The position numbers and the translations under genes are program-made. 64,000 bases of DNA, taken from Helicobacter pylori (lineage in GTDB: Bacteria; Campylobacterota; Campylobacteria; Campylobacterales; Helicobacteraceae). A model generated the notes under the pieces. The model saw only the letters and a list, made by a program, of their open reading frames with translations, had not been told where the DNA came from and searched no databases. Location of the stretch: the NCBI RefSeq assembly GCF_001653475.1, contig NZ_CP011487.1, positions 1,364,001 to 1,428,000 of the forward strand, in the 5' to 3' direction. The first letter of the stretch is position 1. Every line of letters starts with the position of its first letter. Positions 27,937 to 38,789 of the stretch are shown here, in pieces.

Positions 27937-30462
27937 TTGCATAAAAAAGTTGTGTTGGCTTTAACGGCCAGTTTGATTTGCCAAGAGTCTTTGTTCGCTA
28001 AGGAAAAAGACTACACTTTGGGCAAGGTTTCTACTGCCGGTAAAAAGGATAAATCTGATTATTCTGGGCAGGTCAATTTGGGTTATAGCGGGATTACCGC
28101 ACCTAAGAGTTGGCAGGATGAAGAAGTGAAAAAATACACAGGAAGCCGCACGGTGATCTCTAATAAAGCACTCACCCAACAAGCTAACCAAAGCATTGAA
28201 GAAGCTTTACAGAATGTCCCAGGTCTGCAAATTAGGAATGCGACAGGTGTAGGGGCTATGCCTACTATCCAAATCCGTGGCTTTGGAGCAGGGGGTTCAG
28301 GGCATAGCGATGCGACGCTTATGTTGGTTAATGGTATTCCTGTTTATATGGCTCCCTACTCTCACATTGAGCTAGACATTTTCCCTGTTACCTTCCAAGC
28401 CATTGATCGCATTGATGTGATTAAAGGCGGGGGTAGCGTGCAATACGGGCCTAACACTTATGGGGGTATTGTCAATATCATCACTAAACCTATCCCTAAC
28501 CAATGGGAAAACCAAGCGGCTGAAAGGATCACTTATTGGGCTAAGGCTAGAAACGCCGGGTTTGCCGCTCCCCCTGATAAAACCGGCGATCCTTCTTTTA
28601 TAAAGTCTTTAGGCAATAACCTTCTCTATAACACTTATGTGAGAAGTGGAGGGATGATCAATAAGCATGTGGGTATCCAAGCGCAAGCTAACTGGGTTAG
28701 AGGACAAGGCTTTAGGGACAATAGCCCCTCTAATATTTCAAACTATTGGCTAGATGGGGTCTATGACATCAATGAAAACAATGGGATTAAAGCCTATTAC
28801 CAATACTACGATTTTGCTATCGCTCAACCGGGATCACTCAGCGAGCAAGATTACAAAATAAACCGCTTCGCTAATTTACGCCCCATCAACCAAAAAGGCG
28901 GACGCTCCCAACGCTTTGGGGCTGTGTATGAAAACCGCTTCGGGGATTTAGACAAAGTGGGCGGGACTTTTAGCTTCACTTACTACGGGCAGTTGATGAC
29001 TAGGGACTTTCAAGTGAGCTCTAGTTACAACAGTGCTAACATGGTTACTTGTTTTAGCGAAGCGGCATGCAGGGCGGCAGGACTTCCGGCAGGGTATAAC
29101 TTGGCTGTGCCTTATTATGCCACCAACTACAATGGTTGGGCAGAAGTAGAAAATCCTGTGCGCTCCATCAACAACGCTTTTGAGCCTAAAGTGAATTTGA
29201 TCGTCAATACCGGGAAAGTCAGGCAAACCTTTATCATGGGCTTGCGTTTCATGACTACCACTTTTTTACAACGCCAATACTTAAACACCAATGAATGCCC
29301 CACCAAAACGAGCGGTGAGGGGGCAGGATTCTTGTGTGAGGGCCCTAATGTGATGAGCGGTTGGCAACCCCACATCAAGCATGGCGTTTATAGAAACTGG
29401 AATAACTGGCGTAACAATTACACAGCAGTTTATTTGAGCGATCGCATTGAAGCTTGGGACGGGCGCTTTTTCATCGTGCCTGGTTTGCGCTACGCTTTTG
29501 TGCAATACAACAACGAAAATGCGGCTAACTGGGCACAAATCCCTGAGAAGGATTTAAGAAAAATCAAGCACATGAACAATTGGATGCCCTCCACCAACAT
29601 TGGCTTTATCCCTGTGCAAGGCGATCACAATGTGCTTACCTACTTTAACTACCAACGCTCTTTTGTCCCGCCTCAATTAGACGTTTTGAGCTATGGAGGA
29701 GCGGAGTATTTTACCCAACACTTTGACACTGTGGAAGCAGGAGCGCGCTACAGCTATAAGGATAAATTTAGCTTCAATGCGGACTATTTTAGGATTTGGG
29801 CGCGCGATTTTGCCACCGGACAGTATTCAGTCTATACAAGCGGCCCTATGAAAGGTAATGTGCGCCCCATTAACGGCTATTCTCAAGGCGTGGAGCTGGA
29901 ATTGTATTACAGACCTATTAGAGGGTTGCAATTCCATGCCGCTTTCAACTACATTGACACTCGTGTAACCAGCCATGGCCCTTTAACAGACTTGAACGGG
30001 GATGTGCTAAAAGGGACTAGCTATAACAAGCACTTCCCTTTTGTAAGCCCTTTCCAGTTCATTTTTGACGCTCGTTACAATTGGCATAAAACCACCATTG
30101 GTATTTCTAGCTATTTTTATAGCCGTGCTTATAGCGGGATTAGCAACAGTGCAGCAGGAGGCTATTACGGAATGCAATATTATAGTGGGGGGAACAACTA
30201 TGAAAGCGTTCTCAATAGCGGTTATCAATGCGAAGCTTGGTGTATGACCCAACATGAAGGGCTATTGCCTTGGTATTGGGTGTGGAATATCCAAGTGAGC
30301 CAAATTTTTTGGGAAAACGGGAGACACAGAGTTACAGGAAGTTTGCAAATCAACAACATCTTCAACATGAAGTATTATTTTACAGGGATTGGCTCTAGCC
30401 CTGCAGGCTTGCAACCTGCACCTGGAAGATCGGTTACAGCGTATTTGAACTACACTTTCTAA
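27937..30462 (+). CDS. fecA3: TonB-dependent outer-membrane receptor FecA3
   Basis: 841 aa from the TTG at 27937, which has a perfect AAGGAG six bases upstream (27925-27930) and at once encodes a signal peptide (MHKKVVLALTASLICQESLFA, cleaved at about 21). The open frame to 27811 would bury that signal, so I reject it. Plug domain: NQSIEEALQNVPGLQIRN and IQIRGFG; barrel ends VTAYLNYTF. Annotated after Fe-dicitrate receptors, but NikR control and work on the family point to nickel uptake. With frpB4 (63.9 kb) the window holds both nickel-linked receptors. Confidence 0.93.
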   Translation: MHKKVVLALTASLICQESLFAKEKDYTLGKVSTAGKKDKSDYSGQVNLGYSGITAPKSWQDEEVKKYTGSRTVISNKALTQQANQSIEEALQNVPGLQIRNATGVGAMPTIQIRGFGAGGSGHSDATLMLVNGIPVYMAPYSHIELDIFPVTFQAIDRIDVIKGGGSVQYGPNTYGGIVNIITKPIPNQWENQAAERITYWAKARNAGFAAPPDKTGDPSFIKSLGNNLLYNTYVRSGGMINKHVGIQAQANWVRGQGFRDNSPSNISNYWLDGVYDINENNGIKAYYQYYDFAIAQPGSLSEQDYKINRFANLRPINQKGGRSQRFGAVYENRFGDLDKVGGTFSFTYYGQLMTRDFQVSSSYNSANMVTCFSEAACRAAGLPAGYNLAVPYYATNYNGWAEVENPVRSINNAFEPKVNLIVNTGKVRQTFIMGLRFMTTTFLQRQYLNTNECPTKTSGEGAGFLCEGPNVMSGWQPHIKHGVYRNWNNWRNNYTAVYLSDRIEAWDGRFFIVPGLRYAFVQYNNENAANWAQIPEKDLRKIKHMNNWMPSTNIGFIPVQGDHNVLTYFNYQRSFVPPQLDVLSYGGAEYFTQHFDTVEAGARYSYKDKFSFNADYFRIWARDFATGQYSVYTSGPMKGNVRPINGYSQGVELELYYRPIRGLQFHAAFNYIDTRVTSHGPLTDLNGDVLKGTSYNKHFPFVSPFQFIFDARYNWHKTTIGISSYFYSRAYSGISNSAAGGYYGMQYYSGGNNYESVLNSGYQCEAWCMTQHEGLLPWYWVWNIQVSQIFWENGRHRVTGSLQINNIFNMKYYFTGIGSSPAGLQPAPGRSVTAYLNYTF

Positions 30463-30493
30463 AGGCTTTAAAAAGGAGGGGGATTGTTGTGCT

Positions 30494-30580
30494 ATGGTGA
30501 GCCGCTCAAATGAGCTACTTAGCGATTTGATTGAGATGATGGAATCTTCATTTAAGAACGCTCCAAATAAGTCTCTTTGA
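30494..30580 (+). CDS. possible 28-aa small protein
   Basis: A very strong purine-rich ribosome site (AAAAAGGAGGGGG, 30470-30482) lies 11 bases before ATG of a 28-codon frame (MVSRSNELLSDLIEMMESS then FKNAPNKSL). It overlaps the 3' end of the convergent gene. Composition is amphipathic-acidic. Nothing else supports it, and the Shine-Dalgarno could be chance. Confidence 0.3.
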   Translation: MVSRSNELLSDLIEMMESSFKNAPNKSL

Positions 30581-31265
30581 GGCTGGCCTTAGCCCTTTGC
30601 CAATTGGGCAAATACAAACTCAATAAATCCCTAAAATATTCGTTATGGTGGTGCGCTTTTAAACGCAATAATTCATGCACAACCACATATTCAATGCCCT
30701 CGCTAGGCGCTTTAGCCAGTTCCAAATTAAAAAGCAAGGTGCGTTTAGCCATGTTGCAACTCCCCCATATCCGTTTCATTTTTTGGATTTTAAAGCTTTG
30801 TATGCTTTCGTTTAAAATCTTTTCATACTGGTTGATGTAGGTTTGTATTTTTTCTCTTAAGACTTGTCTGTAATAGTCTTCCAACACTTTTAAGCGGTTT
30901 TTTAAGCTTGTTTTTTGACTAGCATGCAAGATTAAATATTTAGGGCTTTTAAGGACGAAGTGTTTTTGCGTGGTGTGTTCCATCTTTAACAGATAGCGTT
31001 TCCCAAAAAGATAATGGCTTTCTCTTTCTAACATCCCTCTTTGGCTTTGTCTGTTTTGGTTTAAAAAATTTTGTTGCTGTTCTTTGATCCAAGGGAGTCT
31101 TTTAATCAAAGAAAGCCTGAGACCCTCATCGCTTAAAGCTAGGGGGCAAGACACATGCACAGAGCCATCAGGCGGGCAAACGCTAATATGTAAATGCTTA
31201 ATATCCTTTTTTTCTATAGCGATGTCTGTATCGTTTAAAGTCAAACAATAAGCCTTCATTAACAA
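30552..31265 (-). CDS. YgjP/DUF45-type zinc metallopeptidase-like protein
   Basis: 237 aa. The C-terminal half carries the YgjP-like motif: YVVVHELLRLKAHHHNEYF (about 194-212), with HE...H...H spacing fitting a zinc metalloprotease-like fold, preceded by KRIWGSCNMAKRTLLFNLEL. The usual second position HELCHL is HELLRL here, so the first zinc box lacks its second His; the KAHHH run may supply it. Cytosolic, no signal. Its start overlaps hsdR by 7 bp. DUF45 genes are often found next to hsdR in type I loci, so it may serve that locus. Confidence 0.8.
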   Translation of the reverse strand: MLMKAYCLTLNDTDIAIEKKDIKHLHISVCPPDGSVHVSCPLALSDEGLRLSLIKRLPWIKEQQQNFLNQNRQSQRGMLERESHYLFGKRYLLKMEHTTQKHFVLKSPKYLILHASQKTSLKNRLKVLEDYYRQVLREKIQTYINQYEKILNESIQSFKIQKMKRIWGSCNMAKRTLLFNLELAKAPSEGIEYVVVHELLRLKAHHHNEYFRDLLSLYLPNWQRAKASLKETYLERS

Positions 31266-34230
31266 TACTCCTCTGTGTTTTTGGCTAAATTAAAGATCTC
31301 TTCTAACAAATCACCTTTTATGATTTGTTTTAAAGCGTTTTTAAGGATTCTTTCTTTTATAAGATGCCCCACCCAATCAGCTTTTTTATTACCCCTTATG
31401 CATGCGTCTATTTCTAGGGCTAAGGCTTCATTTCCATCTAAATTATCATAGAGGGTTTTTAAAGCGTCAGTGTTGATCTTTTCAGGGTAATTTTTATCTT
31501 TTTTATGGATAACTTGTTTGGCTAAATCGTGGATTTGTTGCAAGTATTCTAAATGGGTTAATTTCTTTTCTCTAAACTGGCTGATCAAATCGTTTAAAAG
31601 CGAAGATAAATTTTCGTAATATTTAGGATCGCTCGCTTCTTCTTCTATAATGCGTTTTCTGGTGTTGTTAGCGATGCTTTCTGCCATAGAGCTTTCGTTT
31701 TTAAACACTTGAGACAGCACCTTATTAAAATCATTAACATCCATTTGGGCTAAAACTTCGCACAGCCCTTGATCTTGCATTTTAATTAGCGTCTTGCTAT
31801 CCGTGGCTTTAATGTAAGCGTCTAAGATCCAGTGCATGTATTCGCTATAGCTTTTTAAATCCACGCTATCCCCACTATTTAAGCCAATCACCTTTTGTAA
31901 ATGCCTATAATCTTGCACTTCTTGTTTGATTTTTTGCATTTCTTCTTTAGAATAAACGGGATTTTCTGAGTTGTTCAATTCCACAAACATCCTTAAAAAC
32001 GCGCCAACAAGCTGGTAAAACAACCGCCTTTTTTGAGCGTTTTTTTCCAAATCGCTCCCACAAAAATAAGCGATATAATCCGTTTCATCTTTGGGCTCTT
32101 CCACGCTTTCACAAAGCGATCTTAACTGCCCTCTAATTTCTTCTAATTTTTTCTTAATCTTTTGGGTTTTGTCAGAGATAAGCCCTTGAATGTCTTCTCT
32201 TTCATAGTTTTCAAACGCCCCATTAGTGTAATCGCTGTGCGCTTCTTGCAAGCTATCAAACAAATCGCTATAGTCTATGATGTGGCCAAAATCCTTATCT
32301 CCACCATCCAGCCTATTCACCCTGCACACCGCTTGAAAAAACCCATGATCTTGCATTTTCTTATCAATGTATAAATAAGTGAGGCTTGGCGCATCAAAAC
32401 CGGTCAATAGCTTATCCACCACGATCAATAGCTTCATCCTAATAGGCTCTTTAATAAAACGCCTTTTAACTTCTTCTTCAAATTCTTTGGTTTTATTAAG
32501 GGCATTTTTCTCATCTTTTTCATTAAAAAATTTTTGCAGCATTTCGCAATAAGTGCGGTATTTGTAACTCTCTTCGCTCTCATCGCTCCCGCATTTAAGA
32601 TCGGCAATATTGGGTTCATAGCTTGTGATCACAGCCACCTTATCTTTTAATTCTGTTTTTGAAAAGAGTTCAAAATACCGGCATGCGTTATACACGCTTT
32701 CAGCCACTAGCATGGCATTCCCCTTTCCATTCTTTAATCTTGGGAGTTTTGCCATATCCAACACAATATCTTGCACAATATGTTCCAATCTGTCTTTAGT
32801 GGAAAAAAGTTTTTGCAAATTAACCCATTTCTTTTTAAGCTTTGCTTTGGCCGCATCATTCAAGTTTTGGGTTTTTAATTCAAAATATTCGTTTAGCTTT
32901 TTATCGTTACTGACATATTGATCCACGCTCCTGGCTTCATAAGTTAAATCTAACACCACTTTATCGCTAACGGCTTCATTGAATTTATAGCAATGGATAT
33001 AATTCCCAAACACTTCCTGGCTTGTCTTTTTATCTTGTTTCAACAAAGGCGTGCCGCTAAAGGCTATAAAAATCGCATTAGGGAGCAGGCTTTTCATGGC
33101 GTTGTGCAATTTACCGCTTTGGGTTCTGTGGCATTCATCCACTAAAACAATCCATTCTTTTAAAACGGGTTGTTTTTTAAGTCTTCTAAGTCGTTGTCAT
33201 CAAATTTATGCACAAGCGAGCTAACCAAAGATTTCTTATTTTCAAACAATGCGCTCAATAAATCCTTCTTGCTTTCTGTGCGATGCATTTTCTCGCCTGT
33301 TCTCTCAAACACGCTTTGAATTTGAGCGTCTAATTCCCTCCTGTCTGTAACGATTAAAATCCTTGGTTCTTTGGTATTACTTTTTATCCATTTAGTCAGC
33401 CACACCATAGTGAGGCTCTTGCCACTGCCTTGCGTGTGCCAGATAATCCCCCCTTCTTTTCTGCGGATAAATTCTTGCGTTTTTTTAACCGCAAAATACT
33501 GGTGGAACCTGGCGCATTTCTTTTGACCTTTATCAAAAATCAAAAAATCATGGATAAATTCTAAAAACCTTTCTTTTTTTAAAAAGCATCCAATCGTCTC
33601 AAACAAATTTTTTTGAACGCCCTCTTCTTTCCAAGAAAGGTAGTATTTTTCTTCCGTCTTTATGACGCCGTATTTTAGCCCTTGACTTTCATTGCCCGCC
33701 ATAACCAATTGGATCGTTTTAAAAAAATCTCCAATAAATTCTTTCTTTTGGTTGTCTAAATTTTGCCTGATAGTGCTTTCTACGCTCACGCTGGATTTTT
33801 TTAATTCTAACACCCCTAAAGCGATCCCATTAACATAAAGCACCACATCCGGCCGTTTCATGTTTGGCCCTTTAACGCTCACTTCTTCAGCCACGCTAAA
33901 TTCATTCTTAGAAACATCTTTCCAATCAATGAGCCAACTTGTTTGGGTTGGTTCATTCTGGCTTATTTTCGTTTTCACGCCATAAATTAAAAGCCCGTAA
34001 AATTTTTGATTCGCTTCGTATAAGTCGTTTTTTAAAGCGTTATTGATTTCATGCTCAATTTTATGCCACCTTTCATTATTGATTTTTTGATTTTTAACTA
34101 GCCATGCTTTCAAGCTTTCTTTATTAATGTTTTCATTATCGCTCTTTATTAAATCCCCTAAATACGCATAGCCCATGGTTTTAAAAGTTTCTATGACTTG
34201 TTTTTGAGCTTCTTTTTCTGTTTTCACCAT
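31259..34230 (-). pseudogene. hsdR: type I restriction enzyme R subunit, frameshifted
   Basis: Two frames joined by a one-base shift. The 5' part (34230-33160) holds the nuclease core RPDVVLYVNGIALGVLELKKS (PD...ExK) and Walker A HTQGSGKSLTM, ILIVTDRREL. It stops in NNPF-TAA. The 3' part (33142-31259) continues at once with the Walker B DECHRTQSGK, AFSGTPLL and helicase motif VDKLLTGFDAPSLTYLYID. Adding one T to the T4 (33162-33165, minus strand) restores NNPFLKEWIVLVDECH, so the lesion is a single deletion. Without joining, the ATPase is split between Walker A and B and cannot translocate DNA. Confidence 0.92.
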
Positions 34231-34262
34231 AAACCCCTTAAGAACGCTTTTTATCGCTTTAT

Positions 34263-34270
34263 ATTATAAT
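34263..34270. promoter_or_regulatory. shared divergent -10 of hsdR and hsdM
   Basis: ATTATAAT reads TATAAT on both strands, giving overlapping -10 boxes for the leftward hsdR and rightward hsdM. Starts are about 30 bp away on each side. Only one polymerase can occupy it at a time, so R and M transcription would compete. Confidence 0.55.
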
Positions 34271-34296
34271 CCTAAAAACAAAATAGGGCGATTAGA

Positions 34297-36761
34297 ATGG
34301 CGATCAAAAAAAGCGAATTGTATAGCTCTTTATGGGCTGGGGCGGATAGCTTAAGGGGCGGAATGGATGCGAGCGAGTATAAAAACTATGTTTTGAACCT
34401 GCTTTTTTTTAAAATACATCAGCGATAAAGCCAGAAATGACGCTAAAAACCATACTCCTAGCGCCATAGAAGTGCCGCAAGGGTGCTTTTATGAAGACAT
34501 TCTCGCTTTAGAGGGCGATAAAGAAATAGGCGACAAGCTCAATAAAATCATCGCAGAAATTGCAGAGCGCAATGACTTAAAAGGCGTGATTGACAGCGTG
34601 GATTTTAACGATAACACGAAGCTTGGAGAGGGTAAAGCGATGATGGACACCCTTTCTAATCTGGTTAAAATCTTTGCTGATTTGAGTTTAGGCGCGCATG
34701 GGGCTTTAGACGATGATTTATTGGGCGACGCTTACGAATATTTAATGCGCCATTTTGCTAGCGAATCCGGTAAATCCAAAGGGCAGTTTTACACCCCTAG
34801 CGAAGTTTCGCTTTTATTATCCCTTTTGCTTAGCATTGATGGAAACACCAGACCGGATAAAAGCATCTATGACCCCACTTGCGGGAGCGGTTCGTTATTA
34901 CTAAAAGCTTCTAGCTTGGCTAGCGAAAAGGGCTTAAGTATCTATGGTCAAGAAAAAGACATTTCCACAACAGCCCTTTGTAGAATGAATATGATTTTAC
35001 ACAATAACGCTACTGCTGATATTGCTAAAGGGGGTTTTAGCACCCTTTCTAACCCCCTTTTTATTAAAAATGGCATGCTGAAAACCTTTGATTATGTCGT
35101 GGCTAACCCTCCCTTTAGCTTGAAAAACTGGACTGATGGGCTAAGCATAGACCCTAAAAGCAAGCAAGTCATTAATGATAGATTCAATCGTTTTGAAGAC
35201 GGCACGCCCCCTGAAAAAAAACGGCGATTTTGCTTTTTTGCTCCATATCATCAAATCCTTAAAAGACACAGGCAAAGGGGCAGTGATTTTACCCCATGGG
35301 GTGCTATTTAGGGGGAATGCTGAGAGTGCAATCAGAAAAAATCTTTTAACAAAAGGCTATATTAAAGGCGTGATAGGCCTAGCCCCTAATCTTTTTTATG
35401 GCACTTCCATTCCTGCATGCGTGATTGTTTTAGACAAAGAAAACGCGCACACCAGAAAGGGCGTTTTTGTGATAGATGCGAGCAAGGATTTTAAAAAAGA
35501 CGGCAATAAAAACCGCTTGAGAGAGCAAGATGTCCAAAAAATGATAGACACTTTTAACGCTTTAAAAGAAATCCCTTATTATTCCAAAATGGTAAGCCTA
35601 GAAGAAATCAGCGCTAACGACTATAACTTGAATATCCCACGCTACATTGCCGCCAAATTAGAATCCGAAAAAGACTTGTTCGCTTTAATCAACAGCCACA
35701 AAGCCAAGTTTTTGCCAAAAAACGAAATTGAAAGCCTCGCCCCTTATTTTAAAGTGTTTAAAGAACTTAAAAACACGCTTTTTAAAAAGAGCGATAAAGA
35801 GGGTTATTACGCTTTACAAACAGAATGCAAAAACTTTAAAGATCTAATCACAAAAAGATTAGAATACCAAACCTTCCACACTTCTGTTTTAAACGCTTTT
35901 GACCGATTGGATTTATTGACAACTTTTGACAATTTAAAGCCAGGTTTTAACCCAAAAACCCTAATAGAGAGCGTTTGTCAAAAAGTCTTAAAAGAATTTG
36001 AAAAGGTAGAGATTTTAGACAAATACGGCGTGTATCAGCTCTTTAAAGATTACTACAATCAAGTTTTGCAAGACGATTGGTTCCTTCTTTCATTCAATGA
36101 TTTTATAAGCGCTAAAGAATTGAGGAAATTAAACCCCCTAAAAGACAAAAACAAAAGAGCCAACTATTTAGAAGAGCCGGATTTTGTCATCCAAAAAACC
36201 TATTATAAAAGCGATCTGATCCCTAAAAACCTGATCAAACAACGCTTTTTTGAAAAAGAAGCCAAAGAATTAGAAGAATTAGAAAACGCCCTTAATGAAA
36301 AAGAGGCCAATTATGAAGAATTTATAGAAGAGCATTCTAACGAAGAAGGGCTTTTTTATGAATTGAAAATCAATGAAAGCGTTTTGAAAAAAGAGCTAAA
36401 AAACGCCACCGATTCAGAAGATGAGAAAATCCTAAAAACCGCTTTAGAATTGCTAGAAGCTAAAAACAAGGTGCTGAAAATGAAAAATAAAGCCCATGAG
36501 GAGCTGGAATTAAAAGCGTTCCACCAATATAAAAACCTGAAATTAGATGAAATTAAAGATCTCATCATCAAAGACAAATGGCTTAACAGCTTGAAAAACG
36601 CCCTAGAAAACAAAATCCAAAAACGCATCAACGCTTTCACTAGCGCCCTTAATGGAATCATTTCAAACTACTCTAACAGCTTGTTGGAATTAGACAAAGA
36701 AGTCAAAGAGAGTGAATCAAAAGTTTTAGAGCATTTGAAAGATTTGGGGGTTGTAGTTTGA
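34297..36761 (+). pseudogene. hsdM: type I DNA methyltransferase M subunit, two frameshifts
   Basis: Three frames in series. Frame 1 starts [22 protein letters not shown] (34297) and shifts at T8 (34403-34410): T7 would read [14 protein letters not shown] straight into frame 2. Frame 2 has KGQFYTPSEV, YDPTCGSGSLL (motif I) and VVANPPFSLKNW (motif IV NPPF), then shifts at A8 (35214-35221): A7 would read PPEKNGDFAFLLH. Frame 3 gives AVILPHGVLFRG and a long coiled-coil tail to 36761. Both lesions are single-base gains in homopolymers; separately the pieces cannot form the catalytic domain. Confidence 0.92.
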
Positions 36762-36765
36762 CATT

Positions 36766-36836
36766 AAAAAGTTTGGAGTGCCTTTTGACTAGCGTATCCT
36801 CGCTATGAGACCTCCAAACTGAAAGCGATTATAGCA
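36766..36836 (-). ncRNA. candidate small RNA with own promoter and terminator
   Basis: On the minus strand: extended -10 TGC-TATAAT (36828-36836), predicted start near 36821, then a two-tier hairpin. The outer stem is AGTTTGGAG/CTCCAAACT (36770-36778 with 36812-36820), the inner stem TAGCG/CGCTA around a 6-nt loop, and the outer stem is followed by TTTTT. The product would be about 55 nt. It fills the gap between hsdM and the Abi gene, antisense to readthrough of the hsd operon. Confidence 0.5.
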
Positions 36837-36847
36837 CAGGAAATTTA

Positions 36848-37623
36848 ATGGGACTTGAAAATGAAGTTTTTAATCGCATTTTAAAGCATCTAGCCCTAAA
36901 AAACCCCCTTGCTTTCAAAAATAAGGGTTTAGATCAATTAAAAAAATCTATTAGCGTGTTGCGCTATGACTATCTCATAGGCGCTAGTAAGGAATTAGGT
37001 ATTATATTACAAAAATACCCCAATAAAGAAAATGAGATCAATAACCTTTTTGATTTTTTAATGCATTTTTACAACAAACGGACTAAAACGCACCACATGC
37101 TTTTTTTATGGATACATTTTTTTGAAACGGCTTTGCGTTCTAAAATAGCGGTTATTTTGGCTCAAAAACACAGCAGCAAGGATATTGACGATTGGTTTTT
37201 GTCTAAAAAGCTTAGCCATGAGATTGAATACTTAAAAAAACCCACCATTTAGAAAGCTTAAAAGGATACAATGGCTTTCAAATCTTAAATTTATTCACTC
37301 TTAACACTTTAAAAACCATTATCAAAATGTATTGGAGCGATTTTAAACCCTTATTTGCAGATTACAAAACATACAACGAACATGTTTTGCCAACCTATGG
37401 CACTTGGGAGCATTTTTTAAAGGCTTTCAGCTTGATAAAAAAAGCCAGGAATGACTTATTCCACAACAACCCTTCTAAAATCAAAACAAGTTCACTAGTT
37501 AAAAACATTGAAATCTTGCTATTAAGGCTGGATTTTAACCCTAAAAACGCTTTTGATAACACCCTAAAATTAGAGCGCACTATCTTTTTTAAGACCATTC
37601 AGGAGAACGCATGGACGCATTAA
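36848..37623 (+). pseudogene. Abi-family (HEPN-like) protein gene, frameshifted
   Basis: Two frames: 36848-37252 (ends EYLKKPTI) and 37327-37623. Adding one A to the A7 run (37234-37240) yields EYLKKTHHLESLKGYNGFQ and a continuous protein of about 258 aa. The 5' part has MLFLWIHFFETALRSKIA and the 3' part KKARNDLFHNNP, where R-N-D-L-F-H fits the HEPN RNase motif RxxxxH found in Abi_2-like abortive-infection proteins. Placed between hsdM and hsdS like rlo genes in Campylobacter hsd loci. Ribosome site AGGAAA upstream. Function (RNase toxin) is inferred from the motif. Confidence 0.78.
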
Positions 37624-37998
37624 CAACACCCTTAAATTGGCAAAAAATAAGGCTTGGGGATATTGCTGAAATTAAAAGGGGTATTCGCATAACAAAAAAT
37701 GAATTAGATATATTTGGAAAATACCCTGTGGTTTCAGGTGGAGTTGGCTTTTTGGGTTACACAAACAACTTCAATAGATATGAAAATACAATTACTATCG
37801 CTCAATATGGAACGGCTGGTTATGTCAATTTTCAAAAAATAAATTTTGGGCTAATGATGTTTGTTTTTGTATATACCCTAATAAAGATATTATAAAAAAT
37901 ATTTTCTTGTATTATTTTTTGAAAGTTAATCAAAATTATTTATATGAAATTTCAAATAGAAATGCTACACCTTATAGTATTTCAAAAGATAAAATTTT

Positions 37999-38068
37999 AG
38001 ATTTTGAAATCCTTTTACCCTCTCTAAACGAACAGATCGCTATCGCTAACATTTTAAGCGATTTGGAT
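37999..38068 (+). repeat. 70-bp direct repeat, copy 1 (hsdS conserved region)
   Basis: Identical over 70 bp to 38533-38602, encoding DFEILLPSLNEQIAIANILS plus DLD. Recombination between the copies would delete or exchange one recognition domain. Confidence 0.9.
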
Positions 38069-38532
38069 CGTTATCTTGATGCTTTAGACGCTCTCATTCT
38101 TAAAAAAGAGGGCGTTAAAAAAGCTTTAAGCTTTGAACTATTGAGCCAAAGAAAACGCTTGAAAGGCTTCAATCAAGCTTGGCAAAGAGTGAGGCTTGGG
38201 GATATATGCGAAATCACAACCGGTTCATTAGATGCAAATGAAATGGTTTCTTATGGAAAATATAGATTTTATACATGTGCAAAAGAATATTATTTTATAG
38301 ATAAATACGCTTTTGACACAGAAGCAATTTTAATTTCTGGAAATGGTGCGTATGTAGGGTATGTGCATTACTATAAGGGCAAATTTAACGCCTATCAAAG
38401 AACCTATGTGTTGGATAATTTTAGCGAACATATTATATTTGTAAAATATTTTTTAACAATGTTTTTGCAATCCCATATTCAAACAAATAGAAATGAAGGT
38501 AATACCCCTTATATCGTAATGGCAACTTTAAA

Positions 38533-38602
38533 AGATTTTGAAATCCTTTTACCCTCTCTAAACGAACAGATCGCTATCGCTAACATTTTAAGCGATTTGG
38601 AT
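38533..38602 (+). repeat. 70-bp direct repeat, copy 2 (hsdS conserved region)
   Basis: Second copy of the 37999-38068 repeat, after the second recognition domain. Confidence 0.9.
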
Positions 38603-38789
38603 AATGAGATCGCTAGCCTTAAAAACAAAAAACGCCAATTTGAAAACATCAAAAAAGCTTTAAACCACGATTTAATGAACGCTAAAATCAGGGTTTTAGA
38701 AAAATAAGCACCCCAAAAGTCAAGAACAAACCCGCTCACAAGGAAACCCTTAAGCTTTTAAATTTAAGGGAACTTTGGCTAATGCATTG

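Larger units (their letters stand above)
37611..38707 (+). pseudogene. hsdS: type I specificity subunit, frameshifted
   Basis: Two target-recognition domains: first WQKIRLGDIAEIKRG..., second WQRVRLGDICEITTG..., each followed by the conserved LLPSLNEQIAIANILSDLD helix. The first domain shifts at A6 (37834-37839): with A7 it reads QKNKFWANDVCFCIYPNKD and continues. A second start at 37907 yields only 1.5 domains. It overlaps the Abi frame by 13 bp, with AGGAG 5 nt before ATG. The two central and C-terminal conserved segments are 70-bp identical direct repeats. Confidence 0.88.

Noticed and set aside
31259-38707. Assembly error as the cause of all hsd frameshifts
   Set aside because: Not excluded, but long A/T runs in essential genes of the window (for example addA, recN, dnaA) keep their frames, so selective failure only in dispensable genes is more likely biological.
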